Source: SIG440 sp045120135 (lineage in GTDB: Bacteria > Bacillota > Clostridia > Monoglobales > Monoglobaceae). From it: a stretch of 64,000 nt of DNA. Position numbers and translations under genes: made by a program. Where the stretch lies: contig JBGVEN010000018.1 of the NCBI GenBank assembly GCA_045120135.1, forward strand, positions 1 through 64,000, read 5' to 3'. Below are positions 32,303 to 40,623 of the stretch, one piece after another. The notes below the pieces were generated by a model. That model worked only from the letters and a program-made list of their open reading frames with translations, was not told where the DNA came from and searched no databases. Position 1 is the stretch's first letter. Every line of letters starts with the position of its first letter.

Positions 32303-34210
32303 ATGGAAAACAACAATTTTAAACCGTATGTTCCGGCGGATAAGGTTACTCCCGAAATTACTGTTACATCAATAATTATGGGTATCCTTCTTGCTGTAAT
32401 ATTTGGTGCGGCCAATGCATATCTCGGTCTCAGAGTCGGTATGACAGTTTCGGCATCAATTCCGGCTGCTGTTATTGCAATGGGCGTAATCAGAGTTATA
32501 ATGAAAAAGAACTCAATTCTCGAAAGCAATGTCGTTCAGACAATCGGTTCAGCTGGCGAATCTCTGGCGGCAGGCGCAATCTTTACACTTCCGGCGCTGT
32601 TTTTGTGGGCAGCAGAAGGCACAATGGACAAGCCGGGTATTGTAGAAATTACAATTATTGCACTCCTTGGCGGTCTTTTGGGCGTATTCTTTATGGTTCC
32701 CCTCCGCAACGCGCTTATTGTGAGAGAACACGGCGTTCTTCCCTATCCCGAAGGTACAGCTTGCGCAGAGGTTCTTCTGGCAGGTGAAGAAGGTGGCGCA
32801 AACGCATCAACTGTATTTGCAGGTATGGGCTTTGCGGCACTCTTTAAGTTTATAATAGACGGACTCAAGGCAGTCCCCGGTGAAATAGGCTTTAAAATCA
32901 AAGGCTATGCCGGCGAAATCGGAACTCAGATTTACCCTGCGGTAATGAGCGTAGGCTATATCTGCGGTCCCAGAATTTCTTCGTATATGTTTGCCGGCGG
33001 CGTACTCAGCTGGCTGGTTCTTATCCCTATGATTGTTCTTTTTGGTAAGGAAATTGTTCTTTATCCCGGAACAGAAACAATCGGTGCAATGTATGATGCC
33101 GGTGGTGCAGGTGCAATCTGGGGTTCATATATCCGTTATATAGGCGCAGGTGCTTTGGCAGCCGGCGGTATTATCAGCCTTATCAAGTCACTCCCCCTTA
33201 TTGTTCGTACATTCAAGGATGCAATCAAGGGTATTGCAGGTGCTGGTAGTGCAGGCTCTGAAAGAACTGCTCAGGATATCAGTATGAAGATTGTTCTTAT
33301 TGCTATTGCAATCCTTACACTTCTGGTATGGCTTGTTCCGGCAATTCCCGTAACACTTATCGGTGCGGTAATCGTTGTAGTATTCGGCTTCTTCTTTGCG
33401 ACCGTTTCTTCAAGAATGGTAGGTTTAGTTGGCAGCAGTAACAACCCTGTTTCGGGTATGGCGATTGCAACACTCCTGATTGCAACACTTATTCTTAAAC
33501 TCACAGGCGACAGCGGTGCTCACGGCATGCGTAGTGCTATTGCCATTGGCTCAATAATCTGTATTGTTGCAGCAATCGCAGGTGATACCTCTCAGGACCT
33601 TAAGACCGGTTATCTTCTCGGTGCAACACCCAAGAAACAGCAGATTGGTGAAGTTATAGGTGTTATCGCGGCGGCGTTTGCTATTGGCGGAACACTTTAT
33701 CTCCTTGACAGCGCATGGGGATTTGGTACTGACGAGCTTGCAGCACCTCAGGCAACACTTATGAAGATGATTATTGAGGGTGTTATGGATGCAAACCTCC
33801 CCTGGGGACTTGTGTTTGTAGGTGTGTTTATTGCAATTGTTGTTGAGGTGGTAGGTATACCAGTTTTACCCTTTGCAATCGGTGTTTATCTCCCTGTTCA
33901 CCTTAACGCTTGTATTATGGTAGGCGGACTTGTTCGCCTTGTAATGGATAAGCTCAAGCGTGATAAGGCAGAAAAGGACGCAATTGTGAGCGACGGAATC
34001 CTGTTCTGCTCAGGTATGATTGCGGGCGAAGGTATTGTTGGTATTGCCCTTGCGATTCTAGCGGTGTTTGGTGTTAATTCTATGATTGATATTTCCGGAA
34101 TACTCAATCTTTCAACACCCGTTGCAAATGCTCTCAGCCTTGTTGTGTTTGCCCTTATTGTTCTCAGCGTGCTTAAATTCTCTGTGTGGAAGAAGCGCGG
34201 CGTAAAGTAG
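32303..34210 (+). CDS. OPT-family oligopeptide transporter
   Basis: A 635-aa membrane protein with about fifteen hydrophobic segments. Family blocks include ANAYLGLRVGMTVSASIPAA near the start, LPYPEGTACAEVL and GDTSQDLKTGYLLGATPKKQ, the last being highly conserved in bacterial OPT proteins. Substrates of such proteins are oligopeptides or metal chelates, moved with protons. ATG at 32303 is chosen (AGAAAGGCAATG region upstream). A PqqD-like gene follows after 1 base. Confidence 0.9.
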   Translation: MENNNFKPYVPADKVTPEITVTSIIMGILLAVIFGAANAYLGLRVGMTVSASIPAAVIAMGVIRVIMKKNSILESNVVQTIGSAGESLAAGAIFTLPALFLWAAEGTMDKPGIVEITIIALLGGLLGVFFMVPLRNALIVREHGVLPYPEGTACAEVLLAGEEGGANASTVFAGMGFAALFKFIIDGLKAVPGEIGFKIKGYAGEIGTQIYPAVMSVGYICGPRISSYMFAGGVLSWLVLIPMIVLFGKEIVLYPGTETIGAMYDAGGAGAIWGSYIRYIGAGALAAGGIISLIKSLPLIVRTFKDAIKGIAGAGSAGSERTAQDISMKIVLIAIAILTLLVWLVPAIPVTLIGAVIVVVFGFFFATVSSRMVGLVGSSNNPVSGMAIATLLIATLILKLTGDSGAHGMRSAIAIGSIICIVAAIAGDTSQDLKTGYLLGATPKKQQIGEVIGVIAAAFAIGGTLYLLDSAWGFGTDELAAPQATLMKMIIEGVMDANLPWGLVFVGVFIAIVVEVVGIPVLPFAIGVYLPVHLNACIMVGGLVRLVMDKLKRDKAEKDAIVSDGILFCSGMIAGEGIVGIALAILAVFGVNSMIDISGILNLSTPVANALSLVVFALIVLSVLKFSVWKKRGVK

Positions 34211-34211
34211 G

Positions 34212-34559
34212 ATGAAAAAGAATAAAAAGCTCGCGGAAAACTATCTTGAGAAAATTCCCGTTGCCAAAAACGGACTTAGGTGGGAAACTGATGCTGACGG
34301 CAAGGTTACGCTTTGTATAGATAACATCGGCTTTTTCAACCGCATAGCACAAAAGTTTTTTAAAAAGCCGAAAGTTAGTTATATCCATCTTGACGAAAAC
34401 GGCAGCTTTGTGTGGCCGCTTATGGATGGTGAACGAAATATTATCGAACTGGGCAAGCTGGTGAATGAGCATTTCGGCGAGGATGCCCAGCCGTTATATC
34501 CAAGACTGGCAAAGTTTTTTCAAATTTTGGATAGCTACGGATTCATAGAATGGAAATAA
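34212..34559 (+). CDS. PqqD-family peptide-chaperone-like protein
   Basis: A 115-aa protein matching the PqqD fold: a winged-helix-like core with SYIHLDENGSFVWPLMDGERNI and a C-terminal helix ending FFQILDSYGFIEWK. PqqD proteins usually present precursor peptides to radical-SAM enzymes; no such enzyme or precursor lies nearby. It begins 1 base after the OPT transporter stop, so the two are co-expressed, hinting at a peptide-related role (inference). Confidence 0.8.
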   Translation: MKKNKKLAENYLEKIPVAKNGLRWETDADGKVTLCIDNIGFFNRIAQKFFKKPKVSYIHLDENGSFVWPLMDGERNIIELGKLVNEHFGEDAQPLYPRLAKFFQILDSYGFIEWK

Positions 34560-34563
34560 ATAC

Positions 34564-34595
34564 AAAGGGACGGTCTTTTGACCGTTCCTTTTTTG
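34564..34595 (+). terminator. Terminator after the PqqD-like gene
   Basis: AAAGGGACGGTC and GACCGTTCCTTT pair (one G.U) around TTTT, followed by Ts. Confidence 0.88.
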
Positions 34596-34619
34596 TTATG
34601 TGTGTATACAGATTTTTTG

Positions 34620-34648
34620 TTGACAACAAAGGGGTTTGGGAGTATAAT
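34620..34648 (+). promoter_or_regulatory. Consensus promoter of the cysteine synthase gene
   Basis: TTGACA, 17 bases and TATAAT, a full match to the vegetative consensus, 47 bases before the ATG. Confidence 0.85.
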
Positions 34649-34694
34649 ATTATATAATTATTTTTGCATCTTTTTGAAATTTGAGGAAATTATT

Positions 34695-35621
34695 ATGATT
34701 TGTAGTAATGTTTTAGAGGCAATGGGGGATACTCCCATTATAAGGCTTACTAATATGGTGGACTCCGACAGCGCACAAATCCTTGTCAAGTTTGAGGGGC
34801 TTAATGTTGGTGGTTCAATAAAAACACGGACAGCTTACAATATGATTTGCGACGCTGAAGAAAAAGGGTTAATAAATAAGGACACCATTATAGTTGAACC
34901 CACCAGCGGCAATCAGGGGATTGGCCTTGCACTTGTGGGTGCGGTTAAAGGGTATAAGGTTAAAATTATTATGCCCGATTCGGTCAGTGAGGAACGTCGA
35001 AAGTTGGTTGAACACTATGGTGCAGAGGTTATTCTTATCCATGATGCGGGCAATATCGGTGAATGTATTCACGAATGTCTTAAAACTGCCCTTAAAATGC
35101 AGGAGGAGAATGAAAATGTGTTTGTTCCCCAACAGTTTGAAAATCCGGCAAATGTTGCTGTTCAGCGTCAGGTAACGGGTGAAGAAATTTTAAAACAAGT
35201 AGACGGTCCTATTCACGGTTTTTGTTCGGGAATCGGTACCGGCGGAACAATCACCGGTATAGGTGAGACCTTAAAACGCGAAAATCCCGACATTCAGATA
35301 TGGGCAGTTGAGCCGGAACACGCAGCTATCCTCTCGGGCGGCTCAATCGGAACACATCTCCAGATGGGCATAGGCGACGGAGTTATTCCTAAGATTTTAA
35401 ACCAAAATATATACAATGATATTTGTGTTATAAAAGATGAAGAAGCAATCCGCGCGGCAAAAGAGCTTGCTTCAAAAGAAGGTATAATGTGTGGTATATC
35501 AAGCGGTACAAATGTTGCCGCAGCAATAAAGCTTGCAAAATTTTTAGGCAAGGGTAAGACAGTTGTAACAGTACTTCCCGACACAGCGGAGAGATACTTC
35601 TCTACACCGCTTTTTGGGTAA
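34695..35621 (+). CDS. Cysteine synthase family PLP enzyme
   Basis: A 308-aa fold-type II PLP protein of CysK length. The PLP lysine lies in GGSIKTRTAYNM (about residue 42), the substrate loop is EPTSGNQGIGLAL, the phosphate-binding loop is GIGTGGTITGIGE and the end is TVLPDTAERYFST. It would make cysteine from O-acetylserine and sulfide. Two core positions differ from the usual enzyme (SxKDR becomes SIKTR; TSGNTG becomes TSGNQG), so a different beta-replacement reaction is possible. Start at 34695 with TGAGGAAAT upstream; the longer frame includes the promoter and is rejected. Confidence 0.85.
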   Translation: MICSNVLEAMGDTPIIRLTNMVDSDSAQILVKFEGLNVGGSIKTRTAYNMICDAEEKGLINKDTIIVEPTSGNQGIGLALVGAVKGYKVKIIMPDSVSEERRKLVEHYGAEVILIHDAGNIGECIHECLKTALKMQEENENVFVPQQFENPANVAVQRQVTGEEILKQVDGPIHGFCSGIGTGGTITGIGETLKRENPDIQIWAVEPEHAAILSGGSIGTHLQMGIGDGVIPKILNQNIYNDICVIKDEEAIRAAKELASKEGIMCGISSGTNVAAAIKLAKFLGKGKTVVTVLPDTAERYFSTPLFG

Positions 35622-35641
35622 AAATACAAGGAGGATAAAAT

Positions 35642-36622
35642 ATGAACGGAAATGTAAGACCTGATACTATGGAGCGTATCACAACAAAAGAATTGGCGGA
35701 TAAGTTTATTGCAGAGCAGATAGCAGATGTCCGTGCTCAGGTAGGCGATAAAAAGGTGCTTCTGGCACTTTCCGGCGGTGTTGACAGCTCAGTTGTTGCA
35801 GCACTTCTTATTAAAGCAATCGGCAAACAGCTGGTTTGCGTACATGTAAACCACGGACTTATGCGTAAGGGCGAAAGCGAGCAGGTTATCGAAGTGTTCG
35901 GCAAAGAGCTTGATGCAAACCTTATATATATTGATGCAACCGACAGATTTTTGGATTTGCTTAAAGATGTTGCAGAACCCGAGAAAAAGAGAAAGATTAT
36001 CGGTGGCGAATTCATTAAGGTATTTGACGAAGAAGCGGCAAAGCTTGAGGGAATTGATTTTCTCGCTCAGGGTACAATTTACCCCGATATCCTTGAAAGT
36101 GACGGTGTAAAGGCTCACCACAATGTTGGCGGTCTTCCCGAAGATATGGAAATGGAACTTGTAGAGCCTGTAAAGCTTCTCTATAAGGATGAGGTAAGAG
36201 TTGTAGGTAGTGCGCTCGGTCTTCCTGACGAAATGGTTTATCGTCAGCCGTTCCCCGGCCCCGGTCTTGGTGTTCGTTGTCTTGGTGCAATTACACGTGA
36301 CAGACTCCACGCTCTCCGTGAGGCAGATGCAATTCTCCGCGAGGAATTTGACAAGTACGGTCTCGCAGGCAAGGTATGGCAGTACTTTATTGCGGTTCCC
36401 GACTTCAAGAGCGTTGGTGTAAGAAATGATAAGAGATACGAGGGCTGGCCTGCAATTATCCGTGCGGTGAACACAACTGATGCGATGACAGCAACCATTG
36501 AAGAAATTCCCTATGAGGTACTTCATAAAATTACAGACCGCATAACAACTGAGGTTGAAGGTATCAATCGTGTTCTTCTTGATCTCACCCCGAAGCCTGT
36601 TGGTACAATCGAGTGGGAATGA
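35642..36622 (+). CDS. guaA: GMP synthase, ATP-pyrophosphatase subunit (no glutaminase domain)
   Basis: A 326-aa protein containing the N-type PP-loop ATPase (LLALSGGVDSSVVAALL, about residues 40-56), the KVLFNHGLMRKGE-like HVNHGLMRKGE, the RQPFPGPGLGVRCLGAI block and the C-terminal dimerisation domain ending GTIEWE. The roughly 200-aa glutamine amidotransferase domain of ordinary bacterial GuaA is absent, as in two-subunit (archaeal-style) GMP synthases; no amidotransferase gene lies next to it. GGAGG precedes the ATG. The last codons form the left attachment site of the following integrated element. Confidence 0.93.
   Translation: MNGNVRPDTMERITTKELADKFIAEQIADVRAQVGDKKVLLALSGGVDSSVVAALLIKAIGKQLVCVHVNHGLMRKGESEQVIEVFGKELDANLIYIDATDRFLDLLKDVAEPEKKRKIIGGEFIKVFDEEAAKLEGIDFLAQGTIYPDILESDGVKAHHNVGGLPEDMEMELVEPVKLLYKDEVRVVGSALGLPDEMVYRQPFPGPGLGVRCLGAITRDRLHALREADAILREEFDKYGLAGKVWQYFIAVPDFKSVGVRNDKRYEGWPAIIRAVNTTDAMTATIEEIPYEVLHKITDRITTEVEGINRVLLDLTPKPVGTIEWE
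36610..36620 (+). other. attL core
   Basis: CGAGTGGGAAT overlaps the last codons and stop of guaA; it is repeated exactly at 44598-44608. Confidence 0.8.
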
Positions 36623-36681
36623 TGTACGAAACGGCTGAACACCGCATAAATACTGGGTTTTTCGAAAATTAAAAGGTGTTT

Positions 36682-36700
36682 TGGCAACGATTTGGCAACA
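36682..36700 (+). repeat. Left TGGCAAC arm site
   Basis: TGGCAACGATTTGGCAACA matches the right-end site at 44480-44498 at 17 of 19 positions and in the same orientation. Each contains two TGGCAAC heptamers. They probably bind the integrase arm domain (inference). Confidence 0.6.
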
Positions 36701-36721
36701 TCTGTATTATTCATAATAATT

Positions 36722-36763
36722 AAGAGCTAACTGATTTTTTGTAAAATCGGTTAGCTCTTTTTG
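36722..36763. terminator. Bidirectional terminator between guaA and the repressor
   Basis: AAGAGCTAACTGATTTT and AAAATCGGTTAGCTCTT pair (one mismatch or wobble) around TTGT, with T tracts on both strands. It separates guaA from the convergent repressor gene. Confidence 0.85.
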
Positions 36764-36798
36764 TCTTGTCATTTTTAATTTATTGAAAATGACACAGA

Positions 36799-37326
36799 TT
36801 ATTTGCTTTTAGAAGATTTTTTTGCTTCGGTGAAAATATCGCTGATTTGTTGTGACGGAACTTTAACCCATTTTTGTGTTGTATCAAATTCGGGGTAATG
36901 ATAACGCCATTCGTCATATTCTTCTTTGGTGATATTGCCGTCATAAAACTTTTTGGCGGTTTCAAGCCAAGCAAAAAGCATTTTATGAAGATTAGCGGCA
37001 GAGTTGCCTTTTGATGTATCAACACGCAAACAAACATCTCCGTCTGTTTCTTCAATTTTTACGCCGTATATATCTTCCAATGCAAAGAGAGTGTGCATTA
37101 AGCCAACATAGCTGTCAATGTTGGGAACATTTAAGGCAGCAGGAGAAACTTCTAACACTTTGGCAAGGTCATTTGTTAAATTCTCTTTCGGTGTTCTTGT
37201 GCCCGATTCATATTGTGCCATACGAATATCAGCAGTCTTTTCATCAAAGCCGACTGCCATACCTAACCATTTTTGTGTCATACCTTTAAGATTGCGTAAA
37301 AAGCGTATTCTTTCACCTATTGCCAT
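36799..37326 (-). CDS. XRE-family repressor of the integrated element
   Basis: A 175-aa protein: N-terminal helix-turn-helix (GERIRFLRNLKGMTQKWLGM with YESGTRTP after it, residues 3-60) and a C-terminal domain of about 100 residues without protease motifs (no LexA/CI-type Ser-Lys pair seen). AAGGAG-like AAAAAGGAGCAG precedes the start. It faces the excisionase/integrase operon across a region with four related palindromes and two facing promoters, so it is the element's immunity or lysogeny-type switch. Confidence 0.88.
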   Translation of the reverse strand: MAIGERIRFLRNLKGMTQKWLGMAVGFDEKTADIRMAQYESGTRTPKENLTNDLAKVLEVSPAALNVPNIDSYVGLMHTLFALEDIYGVKIEETDGDVCLRVDTSKGNSAANLHKMLFAWLETAKKFYDGNITKEEYDEWRYHYPEFDTTQKWVKVPSQQISDIFTEAKKSSKSK

Positions 37327-37358
37327 AATTTACTGCTCCTTTTTAATTTCTTATAGGT

Positions 37359-37388
37359 AGTATAACATATATGTTTAGTGTTTGTCAA
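37359..37388 (-). promoter_or_regulatory. Leftward promoter of the repressor
   Basis: On the minus strand TTGACA (37388-37383), 18 bases and TATACT (37364-37359). The spacer contains the degenerate operator 37362-37377. Confidence 0.6.
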
Positions 37389-37486
37389 GATAATATAAAC
37401 AAAAAAGTTTAATATTTTTTCGAAAACCACTTGACATAAACAAAAATGTTTAGTATAATGATATTGGACTTAAACATATAAGTTTA
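37362..37486. promoter_or_regulatory. Operator array of the element repressor
   Basis: Three exact palindromes of the form TAAAC-6-GTTTA lie at 37396-37411, 37437-37452 and 37471-37486, plus a degenerate one (ATAAC-6-GTTTA) at 37362-37377. Centre spacings are 34, 41 and 34 bases, a symmetric arrangement between the divergent genes. Confidence 0.75.
37431..37459 (+). promoter_or_regulatory. Rightward consensus promoter of the element
   Basis: TTGACA, 17 bases and TATAAT. The second operator palindrome (37437-37452) fills the spacer, so repressor and RNA polymerase binding should be mutually exclusive. Confidence 0.85.
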
Positions 37487-37512
37487 ATTTATCGCACAAG
37501 GAGGTGAAAAAT

Positions 37513-37716
37513 ATGGCAAATAACACTTTTCTTAAAGTAGAAGATGTTGCCGAAATTCTCGGCGTATCAAAATCATACGCATATAAAATTGTCAGAAGCC
37601 TTAACGCAGAGTTAAAGGAAAAAGGCTTTTTGGTGGTTTCAGGGCGTATCAACAGAAGATATTTTTTAGAAAAAGCGTGCTATGGCACAGATAAATATGA
37701 TGAAAGGAATGAGTAA
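37513..37716 (+). CDS. Excisionase-like small helix-turn-helix protein
   Basis: A 67-aa protein with a MerR/excisionase-type winged helix: FLKVEDVAEILGVSKSYAYK and IVRSLNAELKEKG, then a Gly-Arg wing (VSGRINRRYFLEK). ATG 37513 follows AAGGAGGTG. It lies 3 bases before the integrase gene, the usual xis-int order, and probably directs excision. Confidence 0.85.
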   Translation: MANNTFLKVEDVAEILGVSKSYAYKIVRSLNAELKEKGFLVVSGRINRRYFLEKACYGTDKYDERNE

Positions 37717-37719
37717 AAT

Positions 37720-38811
37720 ATGGCAGTTTACAAGGAAGAAAAAACAAATACTTGGCGAGTTATATATCGCTACACCGATTGGAAAGGTGAACGCAGGCAA
37801 TCACAAAAGCGTGGCTTTGCTACAAAGCGAGAAGCACAGGCTTGGGAACGGGAGCAGCTTAATAAAACAAAGGCTGATTTGGATATGACCTTTGCGAGCT
37901 TCGTTGATACATATACGGAAGATATGAAAAGCCGTATTAAAGAAAACACTTGGCACACAAAGGAGCATATAATGCGAACAAAGATTTTACCATATTTCAA
38001 GAACAGAAAGATGTGTGAAATTGAGCCAAAGGATATTATTGCTTGGCAAAACGAAATGATAAATTCCGTTAAGAGCGATAACAAAAAATATTCCCCTGTA
38101 TATCTTAAAACGCTTCACAATCAATTAAGTGCAATTTTCAATCACGCAGTAAGGTTTTACGGATTATCTTCAAATCCGGCAGCAAAAGTCGGTAATATGG
38201 GTAAGGAAAAGAACAAAGAAATGCAGTTTTGGACACAAGAGGAATATAAAAAGTTTGCAGAGGCGGTTATGGATAAGCCTGTTTCATATTATGCCTTTGA
38301 GATGTTATATTGGTGCGGTATTCGTGAGGGTGAGTTATTGGCATTAACACCGTCAGACTTCGATTTTGAAAAATGTACGGTTGCAATTACAAAATCATAT
38401 CAGCGTTTTGACAGACGAGATGTGATAACAGACCCGAAAACACCAAAGAGCAATCGAGTTGTCAAAATGCCCGATTTTCTCGGTGAAGAAATACAAGATT
38501 ATATCAAACAGCTTTACCACATCAAGCCTGATGAAAGAATGTTTGAAATAACAAAAAGTTATCTTCATCACGAAATGACAAGGGGAGCAAAGGCAGCAGG
38601 GGTTAAACGCATAAGGATACACGATATTCGTCATTCGCATATTTCCCTTTTAATAGAAATGGGATTTTCAGCGGTTGCCATTGCTGACCGAGTAGGACAC
38701 GAAAGCATTGATATAACATACCGATATGCACATCTGTTTCCGACAACACAAACGGAAATGGCAGATAAATTAAGCACAATCAGAAAAGGAGATGAAGAAA
38801 ATGTCAGCTAA
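37720..38811 (+). CDS. int: Tyrosine recombinase (integrase)
   Basis: A 363-aa phage-type integrase: an N-terminal arm-binding three-strand domain (TWRVIYRYTDWKGERRQSQK), a SAM-like core-binding domain (about 60-150), and a catalytic domain with Arg in CGIREGELLAL, HxxR in RIHDIRHSHISL, His in VGHESIDITYRYAHL and the terminal Tyr within the last motif. It integrates and excises the element at the guaA 3' end. It overlaps the MobC-like gene by 11 bases. Confidence 0.96.
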   Translation: MAVYKEEKTNTWRVIYRYTDWKGERRQSQKRGFATKREAQAWEREQLNKTKADLDMTFASFVDTYTEDMKSRIKENTWHTKEHIMRTKILPYFKNRKMCEIEPKDIIAWQNEMINSVKSDNKKYSPVYLKTLHNQLSAIFNHAVRFYGLSSNPAAKVGNMGKEKNKEMQFWTQEEYKKFAEAVMDKPVSYYAFEMLYWCGIREGELLALTPSDFDFEKCTVAITKSYQRFDRRDVITDPKTPKSNRVVKMPDFLGEEIQDYIKQLYHIKPDERMFEITKSYLHHEMTRGAKAAGVKRIRIHDIRHSHISLLIEMGFSAVAIADRVGHESIDITYRYAHLFPTTQTEMADKLSTIRKGDEENVS

Positions 38812-39121
38812 AAATTTAGACAGCCACAAACGATGGAGAAATATCACAGTAGGGTTTCGGGTTTCTGCCGAAGAAAACGAACTAATAAACAAGGCAGTAA
38901 AGTTATCGGGACTACCGAAACAAGAATATTGCTACCGCAGATGTTTAGGTCAGGACATTGTTGTAGTGGGAAATCCGAGAGTATATAAGGCACTCAAAGA
39001 TGAATTGCAGAATGTATTAACCGAGTTAAAGCGTATCGAAAACGAGAATGTGACAGAGGAATTACTGCAAACAATTCAGTTGATTACCTTAACTCTGCAA
39101 GGCTTAAAGGAGGACGAGTAA
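38801..39121 (+). CDS. MobC-like plasmid mobilization relaxosome protein
   Basis: A 106-aa protein with a ribbon-helix-helix-type start (ITVGFRVSAEENELINKAVK and SGLPKQEYCYRRCLGQ) and a helical tail. That pattern is typical of MobC/relaxosome accessory proteins, which bind oriT and help the relaxase nick. ATG 38801 is preferred to 38792 for spacing to AAAGGAG. It overlaps the integrase and abuts the ATPase gene by 1 base. Confidence 0.78.
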   Translation: MSAKNLDSHKRWRNITVGFRVSAEENELINKAVKLSGLPKQEYCYRRCLGQDIVVVGNPRVYKALKDELQNVLTELKRIENENVTEELLQTIQLITLTLQGLKEDE

Positions 39122-40266
39122 TGAACACAAAAAAAGAAATGACTGCTCCGATTACATCTGTTGGCGCAGATGAAGAACAGTCAAATAGTATTAAAACCAA
39201 CACTATTATAACCGATTATGACGAAAATTGCAATGCTTCTGATGATATTTTTCAAGAAATGCAAGAAGAATTTCAAAGAAGTTTGGAGCCGTCATATTTG
39301 AAAACAGTTTCTATGGATAAACTTTATGACACAGTTTACAGGAGCAGGCCGCCGATTATTGACGGCTTGCTCTATCCAGGAACATATCTTTTTGTAGGAG
39401 CACCTAAACTTGGAAAGAGCTTCTTAATGGCGCAGTTTGCATACCACATAAGCACGGGTAAAAGCCTATGGGGATTTGATGTCAAACAAGGCACGGTTTT
39501 ATATCTTGCTCTTGAAGATGATTACCGAAGATTGCAGGAGCGTTTTTATCGAATGTTCGGTGATGAAAGCACAGACGATTTGTTTATAGCCGTAAATGCA
39601 GGTCAGCTTGGAAACGGACTTGATGAACAGCTTAACAGATTTGTAAATGAGCATACTAACACAAAGCTGATTATCATTGACACCTTGCAAAAGGTCAGAG
39701 AGTTCGGCGGTGATAAGTATAGCTATTCCAATGATTACGAGGTCATAACAAGGCTGAAAAAATTTGCTGATAATTTCGGTGTTTGTCTGCTCCTTGTTCA
39801 TCACACAAGAAAGCAGCAGGCAGACGATAAATTTGATATGATTTCAGGCACAAACGGATTGCTCGGAGCAGCAGACGGAGCGTTTATGCTACAAAAGGAA
39901 AAACGCACTTCAAACAATGCGGTTCTTGAAATATCCGGCAGGGATCAGCAAGACCAAAAGCTGTATCTTGTAAGAGATACGGAAAAGCTGTTGTGGGATT
40001 TGGAAAGGTTAGAAACGGAGTTATGGAAAGAACCACCAGAGCCGATATTGGAAGCGGTTGCAAAGTTTATAACCTCCAACAATCCGCAATGGTCGGGAAG
40101 TCCTACCGAGCTTGTAGAAAAATTACAGGTTGATATGGCTGCAAATGTTTTGACATTAAAGCTCAATGTAAACGCAGGGCGGTTACTCAATGAGTACGGC
40201 ATACGATATGAGTATGGCAGGTATCACGCAGGTCGCAGAGTGAAATTTTCACTTATAGAAAATTGA
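39121..40266 (+). CDS. RepA-like AAA ATPase/helicase
   Basis: A 381-aa protein with a RecA-type core: Walker A in LFVGAPKLGKSFLMAQFAYH (about residues 98-106), Walker B IIIDTLQKVREFGG, and sensor region LLLVHHTRKQQADDKFD with GTNGLLGAADG. Such RepA/DnaB-like ATPases occur in plasmids and mobilizable elements for replication. The N-terminal 70 residues are acidic and probably disordered. It may let the excised element replicate (inference). Confidence 0.85.
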   Translation: MNTKKEMTAPITSVGADEEQSNSIKTNTIITDYDENCNASDDIFQEMQEEFQRSLEPSYLKTVSMDKLYDTVYRSRPPIIDGLLYPGTYLFVGAPKLGKSFLMAQFAYHISTGKSLWGFDVKQGTVLYLALEDDYRRLQERFYRMFGDESTDDLFIAVNAGQLGNGLDEQLNRFVNEHTNTKLIIIDTLQKVREFGGDKYSYSNDYEVITRLKKFADNFGVCLLLVHHTRKQQADDKFDMISGTNGLLGAADGAFMLQKEKRTSNNAVLEISGRDQQDQKLYLVRDTEKLLWDLERLETELWKEPPEPILEAVAKFITSNNPQWSGSPTELVEKLQVDMAANVLTLKLNVNAGRLLNEYGIRYEYGRYHAGRRVKFSLIEN

Positions 40267-40274
40267 ATTTTGCG

Positions 40275-40365
40275 TGACGGTGTGCGTCGGTCGTGTCGAT
40301 GATTTTGATAGTGGTGGCGGTACTAAAAACACCGTCACCACCGTCACAGACCGACACGGATTTTT
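40275..40365. repeat. GC-rich inverted repeats after the RepA-like gene
   Basis: GTGGTGGCGGT and ACCGTCACCAC pair around a 10-base loop (about 40310-40342). Outer arms GACGGTGTG, GTCGGTCGTGTCG and CACAGACCGACACGG can pair in shifted registers. No gene is present. This could be a replication origin, single-strand initiation site or terminator. Confidence 0.5.
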
Positions 40366-40389
40366 GGATAGGAAAGGATTGGATAGGAT

Positions 40390-40623
40390 ATGAAGAAAGT
40401 ACAAATTTCAAGAGAGCTTTTTCTAAATCTGATTCGCTATCATTTTGCAGAAATGTATGAGCTTGAGGAAGATATAAAAAATGAGCTTGAAAACAAATTA
40501 AATTTAATGGTAATGCGTGAGTATTACACCACATATAAAACTGCTCCCACAGAGCAGGAGCGTGAGGAAGCACGCAAAAAATATCTCGATGAAAGAGGTG
40601 TACCTGAGAGCTTCAGGTGGTGA
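40390..40623 (+). CDS. Small helical mobile-element protein
   Basis: A 77-aa charged helical protein (QISRELFLNLIRYHFAEMYE; TAPTEQEREEARKKYLDERG and a final PESFRW). Close relatives, often mislabelled complexin, recur in Clostridia conjugative and mobilizable elements, always near relaxase or replication genes. Role unknown. Preceded by GATAGGATATG, a modest ribosome-binding site. Confidence 0.78.
   Translation: MKKVQISRELFLNLIRYHFAEMYELEEDIKNELENKLNLMVMREYYTTYKTAPTEQEREEARKKYLDERGVPESFRW

Noticed and set aside
34578..34694. N-terminal extension of the cysteine synthase
   Set aside because: The extension contains a consensus promoter and the preceding terminator.
36016..36526. Long minus-strand frames inside guaA
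   Set aside because: They are shadows of a clearly conserved gene on the plus strand.
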